Shown piece by piece: positions 63,830 through 64,000 of a stretch of 64,000 nucleotides of DNA. Both the position numbers and the translations under genes were made by a program. Below the pieces are notes generated by a model. That model saw only the letters and a list, made by a program, of their open reading frames with translations, ran no database searches and was not told the origin of the DNA. Every line of letters starts with the position of its first letter. The first letter of the stretch is position 1. The stretch is taken from contig NZ_CP095071.1 in assembly GCF_022919575.1 (NCBI RefSeq), forward strand, positions 620,001 through 684,000, in the 5' to 3' direction. Source of the DNA: Gracilibacillus salinarum (GTDB lineage Bacteria > Bacillota > Bacilli > Bacillales > Amphibacillaceae).

Positions 63830-64000
63830 TTAAAGCATTTTAGACAATACACCATTGATAAATTTCCCTGATTTATCATCACCGAAAACATGTGCAATTT
63901 CAATTGATTCATTTATTACAACGCTTTCGGGTGCGTCTTTTAAGTAAAATAATTCATAGGTAGCAATTCGGAGTAATGTTCTTTCTACTACCGCCAGCCT
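63830..64000 (-). CDS. nusB: Transcription antitermination protein NusB, C-terminal part
   Basis: Partial gene cut by the window edge. The last 56 residues are visible: RLAVVERTLLRIATYELFYL, then NESIEIAHVFGDDKSGKFINGVL and the stop, matching the C-terminal NusB/RsmB fold. NusB binds boxA RNA with NusE in rRNA antitermination. It precedes folD as in other Bacillaceae. Confidence 0.94.
   Translation of the reverse strand, partial: RLAVVERTLLRIATYELFYLKDAPESVVINESIEIAHVFGDDKSGKFINGVLSKML

Overview
The window is a low-GC Firmicute chromosome segment whose gene content and order match the endospore-forming Bacillaceae. It corresponds to the resD-to-nusB region of Bacillus subtilis, inverted here so that nearly all genes lie on the minus strand. 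The very AT-rich DNA, the OLE RNA/OapA locus and the intergenic palindromic repeats suggest a halophilic or alkaliphilic genus near Gracilibacillus, Amphibacillus or Halolactibacillus. That placement is inference. No tRNA, rRNA, CRISPR, prophage or intact transposase gene was seen.

Layout by position. 1-4.3 kb: resD and the cytochrome c maturation genes resC, resB and resA. 4.3-9 kb: rluB, the spore-maturation operon dacB-spmA-spmB behind a sigma-E-like promoter, and scpA-scpB. 9-11.8 kb: a tiny YjcZ-type sporulation ORF, ribT, ppiB and lysA. 11.9-18.4 kb: a reduced spoVA operon (spoVAA, spoVAB and spoVAF only), then sigF-spoIIAB-spoIIAA-dacF. 19-22.8 kb: pdp, deoB, xerD and yqzK. 22.8-33.3 kb: fur, spoIIM, yqxK, nudF, yqkF, yqkB, yqjQ, a GDPD gene, rnz, dinB, an M20 peptidase, a Prli42 miniprotein and brxB. 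33.4-38.3 kb is an accessory stretch: a sensor histidine kinase broken by a 7-bp tandem duplication, its Med/BMP-like partner, a TerC protein, a TRIC-type channel and a channel-like protein lacking a recognisable K+ filter. 38.5-46.2 kb: bkdR-buk-lpdV-bkdAA-bkdAB-bkdB (ptb and bcd absent) and yqzF. 47-52.4 kb: a Fur-controlled ferredoxin-NADP reductase, aspartokinase, a LysM-CAP protein, an MscS channel and spo0A. 52.7-64 kb: spoIVB, recN, argR, tlyA, dxs, oapA, the OLE RNA, ispA, xseB, xseA, folD and the end of nusB.

The region is dense in sporulation control. It holds Spo0A, sigma-F with its anti-sigma and anti-anti-sigma factors, the SpoIVB protease that triggers sigma-K, SpoIIM for engulfment, and spore cortex and germination genes. 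Several predicted promoters fit this programme: sigma-H before spoIIAA and spo0A, sigma-F before dacF, sigma-G before spoVAA, sigma-E before dacB and sigma-K before the YjcZ ORF. Iron and peroxide control is visible as a PerR-type box at fur and a Fur box at the ycgT-like reductase.

The most remarkable elements are four. The OLE (ornate, large, extremophilic) noncoding RNA of about 600 nt sits between ispA and oapA. A family of intergenic elements has two different outer arms, 28-bp inverted repeats and a palindromic core that appears flipped between copies. The sensor kinase is split by a precise 7-bp tandem duplication whose loss would restore the frame. The spoVA and bkd operons both lack their usual central genes.
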